NCBI GenBank assembly: GCA_963682175.1
Contig: OY821782.1
Location: 31,021,741 to 31,085,740, forward strand
Direction of reading: 5' to 3'
DNA from: Triglochin maritima
Lineage: Eukaryota; Streptophyta; Magnoliopsida; Alismatales; Juncaginaceae
Length of the DNA: 64,000 bases
Part shown: in pieces, positions 33,799 to 45,144 of the stretch
How the letters are laid out: each line of letters starts with the position of its first letter
Position numbering within the stretch: position 1 is the stretch's first letter
The notes under the pieces: model-generated
The model's database searches: none
Told to the model about the DNA's origin: nothing
The model's input: only the letters and a program-made list of their open reading frames with translations
Program-made: the position numbers and the translations under genes

Positions 33799-33868
<70 letters not shown>
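33799..33868. repeat. (AT)n(GT)n microsatellite near CACTA end
   Basis: About 24 bp of AT followed by about 46 bp of GT. The sister copy at 34736 has only AT/TA. Confidence 0.95.
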
Positions 33869-33870
<2 letters not shown>

Positions 33871-34733
33871 GTGAAGCTTGTTTTTCTAGTAGTGATTGTG
33901 ATCCTACCCCAAAATACTTCTCAAGTTACAAGAAACACGACGAAGGGTACCCGCCGTATCATTAAAGAGAAATACCCAGCAAACTTTCAATGTTGATTTT
34001 CTATTTCCACTTTCTACTACATCCCCATTTTTTCTCTAGAAAATCATTCCTCCAACTAGAGAGGATGTGTTGATTGTTGGTGGGTGGTGATTGTGAATGA
34101 GAGATGGTTGGAGAGATAATGAAGTCGAGGTGGATGGAGGAGAAATAGGAGAAGGATGACATGCTTTTTTCATCCTCTTTGGTGTTTGTGTTATAGGTAT
34201 TTTTTGTTGTAGTATTGGTATTTCCGTGTTATAAGTTGGGTATTTTGATATTATAATATCCATAATTCTATATCAATTAATGATTGTATTAATTCTTGAT
34301 GAGCCCAAAAAAATATTTCGTCATTTGTGGTTTTTGGAGTACAAGAATTTTTACATTGTTGACTTGGTATTTTCATGTTATTGTTTGAGTGGTTAGATAT
34401 TACAATCCATATATTTTTGTCTTCATTTATGTTTAATTATTTTGGTATACATGTGATATAATTTAGGTATTTTCATGGTATAGTTTGGGTATCCATCGCT
34501 GACCTTTAAAAACAATACACAGACGTATATATATCCGTCGGGGATTATTTGCACGAAACAAATTTCATTTCATCGTGGATTTTTTTTTCTAAAACATAAA
34601 ATTTTGGTATGACGAATACTACAAAAATATTAACCGACAGACTTTTGTCTTCGCTTTATGTGAGCATATCGGTTCGTGTATCTGACCACCGACGGAAAAC
34701 AGTATCCGTCTGTGCACTTAAATGTACAATGAC

Positions 34734-34735
<2 letters not shown>

Positions 34736-34795
<60 letters not shown>
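34736..34795. repeat. (AT)n microsatellite near second CACTA end
   Basis: An uninterrupted 60-bp AT/TA run at the position equivalent to 33799-33868. It generates a spurious Ile-Tyr repeat frame on each strand. Confidence 0.95.
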
Positions 34796-34799
<4 letters not shown>

Positions 34800-35410
34800 G
34801 TGAAGCTTGTTTTTCTAGTAGTGATTGTGATCCTACCCCCAAAATACTTCTTAATTTACCAGAAACACAACGAAGGATACCGACCGTATCACCAAAGCGA
34901 AATACCCAGCAAACTTTCATTGTTGATTTTCTATTTCCATTTTCTACTACATCTCCATTTTTCTCTCAAGAAAATCATTCCTCCAACAAAAGCGGACATG
35001 TTGATGGTGGGTGGGTGGTGATTGTGATACGAGAGATGGTTGGAGAGATTATGAATTCGAGGTGGATGGAGGAGAAATAGGAGAAGGATGACATGCTTTT
35101 TTCGTCCTCTTCGGTGTTTTCTTGTTGTAGTATTGGTATTTCCGTGCTATAAGTTGGGTATTTTCATATCATAATATTCATAAATCCCTATCCATCAATG
35201 ATTGTATTAATCTTTGATGAACCCAAAAAAAAATTTGGTCCTCAGTGGTCTTTGGAGTACAAGTTTTTTTACATTGTAGACTAGGTATTTTCATGTTATT
35301 GTTTGAGTGGTTACATATTACAATCCATATATTTTTGTCTTCATTTATGTTTTATGGTTTCGATATACAAGTGATATAATTTAAGTATTTTCATGGTATA
35401 GTTTGGCTAT

Positions 35411-36633
35411 ACAACGGAATAACCCTGCGATTCACTAATTAGTGATTTGTGGTGGATAGTGATAATAACAAATTTAAATGTGTAATCATAATGTGAATGT
35501 AATTAATTTGAAATTCAAATTGAAAATGAAATAGTTAAAAAATAGGAAGAAAGGGGGAATTGTGAGATGAGAGAGAAAAGGTGTTTGACGGAGAGGAAAA
35601 ATTGTAAGAGGAGAGAGAGAAATGTCCCATAATGTGGGTATTTTCACATCAAGTTATGGGTTTTTAGTCTCTTATTGTAAGTATGTTATTGTTATACTTT
35701 GGGAATCGCTATAGTTTAGGTATTGTTATACCCATAACATTTAACAAAAATAGAATAACGCCCAATATTGAAAACTCCCTAATTAAAAAAGAAAAATGCC
35801 TAACTCCAAAGGCTAATCAAAAGTATTCTCATTTCTCTGTTAGATTAAAACATTTAGCGATCGATGATATGTTGTTTACCCACAAATAATAAACCATTCC
35901 ATGAGAGAGAGAGAGAGGAAAGTAAGCCATATAATTCTTAAACTAATAAATATAAACAAATTACCAATTGGTGAAAGACACATTCTCGCAATCCCGCTCC
36001 TTAGAGGTTACCCATACGCTCCATATATAGTACTTAAAATGCTATATATATTTGAAAGGTTTTTCGTAGAACATGTTCCATGCTGACAATTACCCAAATA
36101 TATGGTATAGCATACCCCAAAAGGTAGACAAATTGCATACAAGGTATCAGAACCTTTAACAAATATGTTGACAACCTGCAGTCGTACAAATACATCTAGC
36201 TATTTTCATAGTAAATTGACAATTCTCTCTCCTACAGGTGAACCTGGGGCTAGCACCGGGAATGGTGTCATTTCGTATATTTTCGTGTCATATTTTTCCC
36301 CTGTATTAGGCATATTACCCAAACACGAAGACGACCCTAAGTGAGTTCGTGTCTTGTTTTCGAAACACGAACACGACATGTACAATTTTGTGTACACAAA
36401 ACTACACTAGACATACCAATAAATAAATTATTATTTTTAATGTATAATCGTCAGACCACCAACCATACAAGAGGGGTGCTTGCCAAATCCAACAAATGGG
36501 ACAAGCAGTAGGCAGTTAGTTATACAGGTTGGAATAGAAGAACTTTTGAAATCTTCCAATGTGGGACTATAAAGTTTTCGCATTGCAGGCTCACACGTTA
36601 AAAGAATAATAAGAATACATTTCGTTTATACAC
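35411..36633. other. No gene; noncoding flank of the copia insertion
   Basis: AT-rich DNA with a short (GA)n run near 35900. Around 36270-36410 there are CACGAACACGACATG-type phrases that recur, in related form, near 39935-40030. This may be an old unclassified element split by the copia insertion. Confidence 0.35.
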
Positions 36634-36638
36634 TAAAC

Positions 36639-37300
36639 TGTTGGAGGACGGGGAGCTACTGATCAACCCACCACAGGAGAATGCCCGTCTCCTGGGCTAC
36701 AGGGACCGCTGATTGGCGGTCTAAAAGGTGCACCTCGTGCGCTGCCTTAGACCGCCCTGATCACCATTCCTTTTGCCTGCTTTTGACACCACTAGATCCA
36801 TTCTTGATCTATTCTACTGGGGGCACGAAGGAAAGAAGGTGGCTCTCTCCTTGACACTCACAAAGCAAAAAAACGATTTTGCAATGTACACTCTTCTTCT
36901 TTTTTCTACTCACGTACTCATTTTTTTCTCACACAATTTCGTGGCTCAATTTCTAATGCTTGATATATATTGTTGTTGTATTGTTGTTGTCTTACAAATG
37001 GTGAATTCTAGTGCTTTATATAGGCACTTACATGACCCTACAACATCCAAATATAAAGACTACATAAACATGATCATTCAAGATCATTACACCATCTACT
37101 TAAATTACATACATAATTATGACGAAAATTACACAAAAAATGAAAGGACTCTTGTCTCTTCCACTCCCTCAACCTTTTGTCTTCTCATGTGTTGACTCTT
37201 CACCCCCCTTGATGAGTCATCAAGCAATGATGATGTGGCGGGTGACTAGGACGCCACATAGGGTTAAGTCGCCACCTAGGATTAAGTTCAATTCTCAATA
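36639..37300 (-). repeat. 3' LTR of the non-autonomous copia element
   Basis: 662 bp, nearly identical to 39077-39735. Contains GACCGCTGATTGGCGGTC (36704-36721). Confidence 0.9.
36704..36721. promoter_or_regulatory. E2F-like palindrome in copia LTR
   Basis: GACCGCTGATTGGCGGTC differs at one base from the Gypsy LTR site GACCGCTAATTGGCGGTC. The partner LTR carries GACCACTAATTGGCGGTC (39139-39156). ATTGGCGG fits WTTSSCSS. In sense orientation it lies near the LTR's 3' end (U5 side), so a promoter role is uncertain. Confidence 0.4.
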
Positions 37301-37390
37301 CTCCTCCTTGAACTTAATCCTCTTCCATCCTCCATCCCAAGTAGGTTGCGCATCCTCTCATGCAACCTATTGGCCACGCTTCTGCATAAG

Positions 37391-39054
37391 CTAAAAAACA
37401 CACCATATGAACCACACATGTTCATACGGCACACAAAAAGGGATTGTCTCCATGCACGCCTCCGACGCGACAACTTCTTCATAATCTATGCCGGTCCTTT
37501 GCTTGTAGTCTTTTGCTACCAAGCGTGCCTTGCATCGCTCGCCCACTCCTTGGGGTGTTGTCTTCTTCTTATACACCCTCCTAAAACTAGTCATTTTGTG
37601 ATGTATTGGAAGCGAAGCTAGCTCCCATGACTCATTCTTTTCTGTCGACTCCATCTCCTCATCCATCGTGACTTGTCTTCTTTCTTTCGTCACCACCGCT
37701 TCTTCGAACGGAATGCTCTCACCTTGATCCAAGAGGCAAACCAAGTCTAGCTCACTTGTTTCCTCGTATAGATCATCAAGACTCCTTTTCTTCATCGCTC
37801 TCGTCTCTTCATCATCGGATAATACAACTTCATGCTTGGTGGAATCTACCACCTCCACCTCTTGCTCCTCATTCTCATTGTTTTCTTCGTATTCCTCCTC
37901 ATGCTCATCATCAACTTGAGCATGATTTGTCACCTCCTCGTGGTTAGAAGTCGCCACTTCTTCTCTTTCTTCTTCTTCTTCTTCTTTTTCTTCGTCTCTT
38001 CCTTCGCACCTCCCATCATCATGTTCAACTAGAGCATGCATGACATGATTTGTAATTCCCTCGTTATTCACGAACAATGCCATTCCTACTTCGCAAGCAT
38101 TCTCCTCTACGGAAACAAGGTTGGAGTTTTCTTCCACCCTTTTCTTCGACCAACACTCGCTTGCGTAGTGTCCATGCTTCCCGCAATTGAAGCACTCAAT
38201 CACCTTCTTCGATCCGCGATCACCACGGACACGGCTGGAGCTCTCCTCCACCTTCTTTTGCGACCAACATTCTTTCGCAAAATGACCACGCGTCCCACAC
38301 TTGAAGCTTTCGACCTCATTCTTTCTTGGATGGCCTCCATAATCACGACCGCTTCCACGATCTACGTTGCGAGGTTTCTCCTCCTTAAGCGACATCTTCG
38401 CTTGCAACGCCTCCTCCAAGACATCTTGTCTTTTCTTCTTCTTTCTTTGCTCGTGTGCCTCCAACGAGCTAGCTAGATCATCAATAGTCATCTTCTCGAG
38501 GTCCTTTGATTCCTCGATTGCGCACACCACATTCTCGAAATCCTCGGTGAGAGAACGCAACACCTTCTCCACCACTCTTCCTTCGGTCAGCGCCTCCCCA
38601 TTTCTTTTTAACTTGTTTGCCACCATGCGAACTCTCATCACGAAATCGGCAACTCCTTCCGATTCTTTCATCTTTAATGCCTCGAACTCGCGTCGAAGCA
38701 TTTGGAGGCCCACTTGCCTCACTCGATCAACCCCTTGTAGCTCCTTTCAAGAGTATCCCACGCCTCCTTCGACGTCCTCGCTTCAGCGATCTTTTCGAAG
38801 CCACTCTCATCCACCGCTTGGAAGAGAAGGAAGAGAGCACTCTTATCTTTGGCTCTTCTCTCCTTTTGTGCTTTGATTTGTGCGACGGTTTATTCTCCCG
38901 TCTCGGCCTCCTCCTCGAAGCCGCTCTCCACAAGATCCCAAGCATCATGCGCACCCTGCAGCGCACGCATTTGGATACTCCAATTGTCGTAGTTGCCTTT
39001 CGACAATCGAGGCAAGGACGCATGACCAAACGAGGTCATTCCCGAGCTTCCCAT
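37391..39054 (-). pseudogene. Copia gag with two zinc knuckles fused to RT N-terminus
   Basis: Gag starts at 39054 (MGSSGMTSFGHASLPRLSKG, then NYDNWSIQMRALQGAHDAW), typical of copia Gag. It has one stop near 38892. A one-base loss in a G run near 38745 shifts the frame. From 38722 a 443-codon frame continues: LRREFEALKMKESEGVADFV, two CCHC knuckles (CGTRGHFAKEC with a neighbouring lysine-cysteine start, and CFNCGKHGHYASEC), and an acidic Glu-rich stretch. It then moves directly to the RT start (IPFEEAVVTKERRQVTMDEE, KARLVAKDYKQRTGIDYEEV) and ends soon after. Protease and integrase are absent. The gag-RT junction lies in an acidic linker and the frame stays open across it. Confidence 0.88.
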
Positions 39055-39061
39055 CGTACGA

Positions 39062-39074
39062 GGCTCTGATACCA
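39062..39074 (-). other. tRNA-Met primer-binding site
   Basis: Minus strand TGGTATCAGAGCC, complementary to the 3' end of initiator tRNA-Met, two bases from the LTR. It sets the minus strand as sense. Confidence 0.92.
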
Positions 39075-39076
39075 GA

Positions 39077-39735
39077 TGGAGGACGGGTACCTACTGATCA
39101 ACCCACCACAAGAGAATGCCCGTCTCCTGGGCTACAGGGACCACTAATTGGCGGTCTAAAAGGTGCACCTCGTGCGCTGCCTTAGACCGCCCTGATCACC
39201 ATTCCTTTTGCCTTCTTTTGACACCACTAGATCCATTCTTGATCTATTCTACTGGGGGGCACGAAGGAAAAAAGGTGGCTCTCTCCTTGACACTCACAAA
39301 GTAAAAAAACTATTTTGCAATGCACACTCTTCTTCTTTTTTCTACTCACATACTCACTTTTTTCTCACACAATTTCGTGGCTCAATTTCTAATGCTTGAT
39401 ATATATTGTTGTTGTATTGTTGTTGTCTTACAAATGGTGAATTCTAGTGCTTTATATAGGCACTTACATGACCCTACAACTTCCAAATATAAAGACTACA
39501 TAAACATGATCATTCAAGATCATTACACCCTCTACTTAAATTGCATACATAATTAGGACGAAAATTACACAAAAAATGAAAGGACTCTTGTCTCTTCCAC
39601 TCCCTCAACCTTTTGTCTTCTCATGTGTTGACTCTTCACCCCCTTGATGAGTCATCAAGCAATGATGATGTGGCGGGTGACTAGGACACCACATAGGGTT
39701 AAGTCGCCACCTAGGATTAAGTTCAATTCTCAATA
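39077..39735 (-). repeat. 5' LTR of the non-autonomous copia element
   Basis: 659 bp. Its inner end reads CCTCCATC on the sense strand where the outer LTR reads CCTCCAACA, so a small change occurred beside the primer site. Confidence 0.9.
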
Positions 39736-39740
39736 TAAAC

Positions 39741-40963
39741 CACATCGTGCTTTAGTGGTCTTTTATGATGTAACCCTTCCTAGAGACCGAAGTTCGAATA
39801 TTTTTATAGATGAAAATTTTAAAAGATGTTTTATAAAAATGACACGAGAACTGGGATTGCACTACACAACTGAGTTATTAGGTAGTTATTGTATTTTACG
39901 TAGTTTATTTAATATATAATAATAACGTGTATTTTGTGTACATGACATGTGATACACCAAAATGAAACGAAACAAGAAGTCCCTAAACTCAAACACGGAT
40001 TTTTCTTGTCGTGTTTTATGATCCGTGTCAAATTGCCAAGTCTACCTGGGCCAACGGACGTGGAGTGGTGGGCCACCGCACGTGTCAAATTATATATATA
40101 TATATATATATATATGCTGCAATAGCATTTCTTTTGTGATACAACAACTAATCAGAGCGTCACTGTCAAAAAAAATATAATATGAATGTATGCAAATTAG
40201 CATCCTGCTATTTAACCATTCTGAAACTAGACATACTGTATCTATAATTTTATTATAATTATAATAAAATAGCACAATCGGTCATTGTCCATCTAAAAAA
40301 TGGCATTTCCTTAGATCAAACCAGACCTAATCAATTGTTAGATTAATATTCAAGGCATCATATATTAGAAAACATCATTAATTTTGTTAACTAGGTCATT
40401 TTCTTGTTGTGGTTTGACCCTATTCATTTGCTCCAATGAAGTTTAATCTTTCTGATATCGCTCTCTATGTTTATCAAGTATTCTCAATCTTGTGAATAAA
40501 TCATCTGCGTTGATGAGAACATAAATTCAAAGGTTAGATATTGGAACTTGCCTAGATGAATTTTTCTGGGGATAAGTCGACTGTCATCGACGAAATCCTA
40601 TATTTGTTGAAAATCTAATTTGGTTTTTGGTGAATGCATAGGGTTGATTATAATTATTATGATATATTGAGTAAGGGTCGTATCCTATCAACTGCGAGTT
40701 ATGACAGAGGGTATAATTGAATTTCCAATTCACCCCATTTAAATAGTTATTTGATTAGATGAGATACACAATGATGCTACTGAAAATTTGAAATTAATTT
40801 GTAGTAAAACATTAGGTAAATGTAATATGATCATAGATCCTAAAAATGGGATATAAATTAATAGGATTTGAACTTAAAGTGATTGAAGTTAACATGTCAG
40901 TTAAGAAGTCATATTGTACAACTGCAACTAGAGCCAACACTTGGGTAATGATGATATGATAAC
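39741..40963. other. No gene; AT-rich with (TA)n and a 24-bp palindrome
   Basis: Contains a (TA)n run at 40090-40115 and a perfect AT palindrome at 40247-40270 (arms ATTTTATTATAA). No coding match. Confidence 0.45.
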
Positions 40964-42486
40964 TGTAACATCCCAAAATAACGGAAAATTTGAAATTTTA
41001 ACAATAAAACTCACACGAGATCGACCATCAAAACGGGAATGTTACTCAAATACATAACCAGTCAGTGCACCAAATACAACAGAGTTTTCCAAAATACTTG
41101 AATACATCAATACAACGAAAGATAAAATGCGGGTAATCATGACAACCTCAAATAATCCGAAGAGGATCCTGCCCCCAAAATATGCACGCCCACGGTCACC
41201 ACCCAACAGAACCTACAACGGTCCTGAAAGTAAATGTAACAAACAATGTCTAAGTTTCCATAAGGAAACCCCGTATGTCAAGCTCACCTATATGAATGCA
41301 ATAATATGACAAAATGAACTTATCATACTAGTAGCATGTCATGTCATCAACAGTAAAGAAAATAGTTCCCCTCCAAGGGTAAATCTGGACATCAGTCCTA
41401 CAATCAATATCGGGTCTCCCTCGGATACCTACCGTAGGCACATACGGTCTTATAGACAATACACAATGCATCCCACATGCGACTATACTAACATGGGGTT
41501 TGGTGAGGTACGTTCGCACGCCCGCGTCAATAGAATCAGATCTAAAACATCGTGGTCAACACCATACCGACAGACTCGTCTCTCAGGTCGGTCCAATCAA
41601 TCGCTCAGTAGGTGCCCATCTTAGGTAATATGCCGGATTAACATCAGCAGCATTATCGTCGGAACAACATCGGTGGCACAACAATACGTCCGGCACAACA
41701 TCGGATTGTACAACATATGTCTCGCACAACATCGGACGGTTCCGGACCGAAGTCTGTCAAGTCATCATGCTCCAATGAGCCATGCAACATCATGCAATGG
41801 GATCCGTGAACCCTCAGGTCTACTACTCTAATAATGAGTCAAGTAAAACAATAACTACGCCACAGTCCATAAACTAAATGGGCACATCCCGAGTATCCAC
41901 CATCTTCCACATGACGGTCTCTGGGCAGGCATGATCAACACACCCACCGTTACCTCCTGGGTCACGCGCTAGGCGAGGACACGGGTTTCCGTTGACAGAG
42001 TTGACACTCCACTAGGACAAAGGATTCAGTTCTGGGCCCAAACGGTCGACCGAAGTAGGTATACCGGTCGACAGCTCCGAAAGGGTCGGTCGAACAGACG
42101 CCAACATTCGGTAGAACTCCGGTCTCATAACTTATCCCCAACCGTCGAACAATCAATGAAAACCGGTCGACTACTATAAGGTTAAAATCCGGACTAAGTA
42201 AAAAATCAGACAAGGTAAATGGTCGACCGACTAAGGGGTCCCGGTCGACCGAACACTACTAGGGTTAACGTAGAAGTTCTAGTTATCAATCGGTCGAACT
42301 AACATTCAATCGGTCGAAAAGTTATTGAGTGAACTTAAGGTACTGGTCGGACAAGTTCAAGAGCAGTTGACCGTTTAGATGGTCCATGCTCAGTCCAGAC
42401 CAGTCCAGCAACCAACGGTTGACAGACTAAAGGGTCCCGGTCGACCAAAAACTACTAGGCAATCCGACCCACCAGCATAAGCACGA
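40964..42486 (-). repeat. Chromovirus-like LTR portion, with ACATCGG minisatellite and GGTCGACC cluster
   Basis: The edge TGTAACATCCC at 40964 (RC GGGATGTTACA) and the box GTTTCCATAAGGAAACCCCG (41257-41276) are shared with the LTR at 50035, but most of the rest is divergent. A short GCACAACATCGGA-like repeat lies at about 41640-41745 and a dense run of GGTCGACC-type motifs at about 42043-42570. RC of about 42930-42965 looks like a TATA plus pyrimidine-rich 5' UTR, so the LTR probably reads on the minus strand. The inner LTR boundary is not found. Confidence 0.55.
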
Positions 42487-44943
42487 CTGGTCGACCGCCA
42501 CAAAGCATCGTTCAACCAGTGTTGGTTAAAGTCGGGCATTTACACTACATTTGGTCGACCGCCCGAAGGATCCGGTCGACCTTTGGCTCGCAACTACCTA
42601 GTCGAGCTAGGTCTAACTTGTTGCCCAAACTTCGCCGACAAGGTCTCCGACCTCAGCCAACCAGCCAACACTTCACACCAACATGTGCAAACAAATCATC
42701 TATCTCTTGGATCGGCATACCTCTTAGGATGGTGGAAACTCGCCGGAGCCTCGCTCGCGTTACGCCGTCTCCGAAAGTCCTCCTCGCGTTAGACTCCACG
42801 CGCCTCGTCGTCTTCCTCTCTAGCCGCCACAGCTGTTCACCGAAGAAGAGAGGGAAGGGTGATAGAGATGATGAGTGGAAAGGAGTGGGAGGATAAGATG
42901 AAGAAGAATAATAATAAGAAGAAGAGAGGAAGATGCATGGTTTTGTCTATAAAAATAAACCTCCCATCACACCAACACCCCCAACCGTCACCCTACCCAT
43001 CACCCTACCGCCACCACCACGTCCCACTAACACTTCCCTCCATACCCCATCAAATCAAACACAACTCCACCATAAACCTCATTATCTCAGTATTCTAAGT
43101 TTAGGGTTTTATACCAGTACAAACTTGACAAGAAAATGCTGGTTTGGGTTTGACATAAATGGATTTGGGTAATAATCAGCTTGACACGATTGACCCAGTA
43201 ATTAAATATGTTGGGTTTGCGTTTAACACATGTAACTTGTGTTTAACCCGTGTATATATGTCTACATGATTGTCATGATATATAGATGTACTTGTATTGA
43301 AAACATTACATGTAATTACAAAATTAACAAGAATCTCCACACTTTCAATATTTTAATGTGAGAATACTTTAATTAGTAATCAATAATCAATTTCATAACT
43401 ATTTATGACAGTTTTCATAATCTCCTCCAAACTGAAGTATGATTGTTTTTGAATTTGTCACAAGTAACAATCATAGGACTAAGTACTTGACCCATTTAAT
43501 AAACTGGTTAAATGAGATACAATTTTAGATGAATTGGATTTTCCTTTTCAACTAAAATAAAAAAATGAGTTGGATTTTGGTTTAAACAAACCTCGTCAGG
43601 TTGTAAATAAATTTGACACGAATACGACATGGTAACTTGTATTGCAACCCCCAACTGCAATACAACAATAAAGAGAGCCTAAGCATGCTTAGATTTGACT
43701 CACATTTCGTCAAAATTTCTTATTTTTAACCACATTAGTCATTAGACTTGGTAACCTCGTGTCGTTGAAGTAGTCACGTGACACATGGCCAGTGAGAGGA
43801 TAAGGCATGTAGTGGGCCATCATGGAGATTCCGTGACAGCACGTGAAGCGATGGAAATATTGAAGAGAGAGAAGAAAATAAGATAGAGAGAGGAAGATGA
43901 GTGGTGGACTGGTGGGATAGGGTCTAGTTGTTGTAATTTTATTTAGAAATCCTCTTGAGAAGATACATGGTAACACCATGGTCCACTTGTTTAGATTTTG
44001 TAAACATCAATATATCTTTATTAATAACTTGGATTTTAATTTTAATAAAAAATATTAACTATAGATCTTGATTTTCTGTTACTTATGCGTGCCGAAAATC
44101 AAAAATTTGGGAAACATGTTGTATAAGTAAACCTGAGTACTGCGACGCGACCATCGAGCCATAACACCGTGACCGAAGTTCTCGGCCCGACATGGCTTAG
44201 TGATCTGTGCTGAATCCATGGGTGTTGGGTCCACTTGGATTTTGATTTTTCGATTGCTTTTTTTTTAATTTGAAGTAAATATACAATTACAAGCGAATTA
44301 ACAGAAACACAAACACAATTTATTTTTCCCTAAAATAACCAATTTATTTATTAATAATTGTTGATTCAATTGGAGAAATAATATATTGGTTACATATAAA
44401 AAAATCGGACACTAGCTAAACCTACAGAGTAATGAAAAAAACCTAAATGGTATTGGGAAAAAATTACTCCTTCAACAGATTGGTTTAGCTAAATCGTCTT
44501 CAATCTTCATCGTCACTGCCGAATATACTTTACTACAATGTTACATATAATAGTTGATTTACCATCACTACTTCGTCCTTCATCAAAATCATTCCATACT
44601 GAAGATGTTTTTTTCGACAAGTTATACTCGTAGGTCTAGGTGGATTAACAGGAAAGAGAGGTGGTGGGTTATCAATTTATTCAGAATCACATGACAAAGC
44701 TAAGAATGTACATCTGGTCCGGACATGACCAATCCGGTCTGGTTGGGTCCGGTCCAAGATCGGCTTTTTAAATAAGAAAAACAAAAACCAGACCGGAATC
44801 AGATTTTTCGAAAGGTCCGGACCTTGCACATCCCTAGACAAAGCCATAAAAATTACTAAATATGCAAACAAAAAGTGAACTCTTTTTCATAAATGAGAAA
44901 GTCATGATGATGATTGATTGACTAAAATTAAGTACTAAAAAGA
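42487..44943. repeat. Segmental duplication, copy 1 (empty-site copy)
   Basis: Closely matches 60028-64000 base for base, apart from scattered substitutions, a 6-bp indel near 42610 and short AT indels. It lacks both the Gypsy D insertion (site at about 42499) and the Pack-MULE (site at about 44055). The match begins near GGTCGACCGCCACAAAGCAT and continues past the point where the window cuts off copy 2. Paired frames (42519-42896 with 60041-60361; 43979-43710 with 61491-61222) exist only because the copies are young. Confidence 0.93.
44701..44836. mobile_element. hAT-type MITE, 136 bp, TSD GACAAAGC
   Basis: Ends TAAGAATGTACATCTGGTCC and, inverted, TAGGGATGTGCAAGGTCCGG, with an exact 8-bp duplication GACAAAGC (44693-44700, 44837-44844). 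The same insertion is in duplication copy 2, so it predates the duplication. Confidence 0.88.
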
Positions 44944-45134
44944 TTAGAAAAAACTGGGAAATGAAAAACGGAGAGGTCGCAAAATCAGCAGTCAGCGATC
45001 TGCTTTTATCTTTAGGATTCACGTTTTAGCTCAAACTTGACCTGTCTCCACCAAAATCAGAGCAATTAAAGAAAGATTATAGAAGATTTAGAAGAGTTGG
45101 AGAGATTTGTGTGAAAAAATGAGAGGGATTGGGG

Positions 45135-45144
45135 GTTTATATAG
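45135..45144 (-). promoter_or_regulatory. TATA box of minus-strand hAT
   Basis: CTATATAAAC on the minus strand, followed by CCCCCAATCCCTCTC and a CT-rich leader, an arrangement typical of plant core promoters. Confidence 0.5.

Larger units (their letters stand above)
23340..33894 (-). mobile_element. Remnant(s) of a GTCGGTGT-type CACTA element, heavily invaded
   Basis: The right terminus is clear: the minus strand starts CACTACTAGAAAAACAAGC at 33894. The same subterminal motif (ACACCGACGGATA and its reverse) is dense at 23340-23830 and at 33560-33780. Two inner stretches (about 24330-24450 and 32770-32900) share CGTAATCACGTTT-like and AGAACCTCCC sequence, suggesting same-family ends around a filled centre. 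Whether this is one element or two copies of one family is not settled. No transposase is readable, so it is non-autonomous or decayed. The centre contains the GGGTAA block and a solo LTR. Confidence 0.5.
33541..35410. repeat. Two-copy tandem duplication of a CACTA end plus its flank
   Basis: Copy 1 (33541-34497) and copy 2 (34501-35410) both start ACCTTTAAAAACAATACAC. Both contain a CACTA terminus (33894 and 34823), the ATTGTGATCCTACCCC flank, and the same distal sequence ending TTTCATGGTATAGTTTGG. The duplicated unit joins element and flank, so it arose after the CACTA insertion. Confidence 0.9.
36639..39735 (-). mobile_element. Non-autonomous copia element (gag fused to start of RT), TSD TAAAC
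   Basis: A 3097-bp element with two closely similar LTRs (36639-37300 and 39077-39735) and the 5-bp duplication TAAAC (36634-36638, 39736-39740). The minus strand is sense: the primer-binding site TGGTATCAGAGCC (RC of 39062-39074) abuts the right LTR, and the purine tract AAGGAGGAG precedes the left one. Sense-strand LTRs begin TATTGAG rather than TGTTGAG and the outer one ends CCTCCAACA. The interior has gag and a short RT start only; protease, integrase and the catalytic RT are gone. Its close LTRs suggest a fairly recent insertion that depended on a helper element. Confidence 0.92.

Noticed and set aside
33507..33996. Frames with Ile-Tyr and Val-Cys repeats
   Set aside because: Produced by the (AT)n(GT)n microsatellite at 33799-33868.
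34609..35021. Long frames with Ile-Tyr repeats on both strands
   Set aside because: They are translations of the (AT)n tract at 34736-34795 and have no other domain.
37756..38876. Plus-strand frames of 146-169 codons
   Set aside because: They lie opposite the copia gag-RT frame, whose zinc knuckles and RT motifs are unmistakable; these are shadows.
40247..40270. Perfect 24-bp AT palindrome as a regulatory site
   Set aside because: Made only of A and T in AT-rich DNA; chance is a sufficient explanation.
42519..42896. 125-codon plus-strand frame conserved at 60041-60361, including an in-frame 6-bp indel
   Set aside because: The two copies are a recent duplication, so an open frame is expected by chance. 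On the minus strand the same stretch looks like an LTR promoter and 5' UTR. No known domain. Worth noting only if a third, divergent copy keeps the frame.
43710..43979. 89-codon minus-strand frame repeated at 61222-61491
   Set aside because: Same reason: recent duplicates, no domain, low-complexity Leu/Ser/Tyr content.
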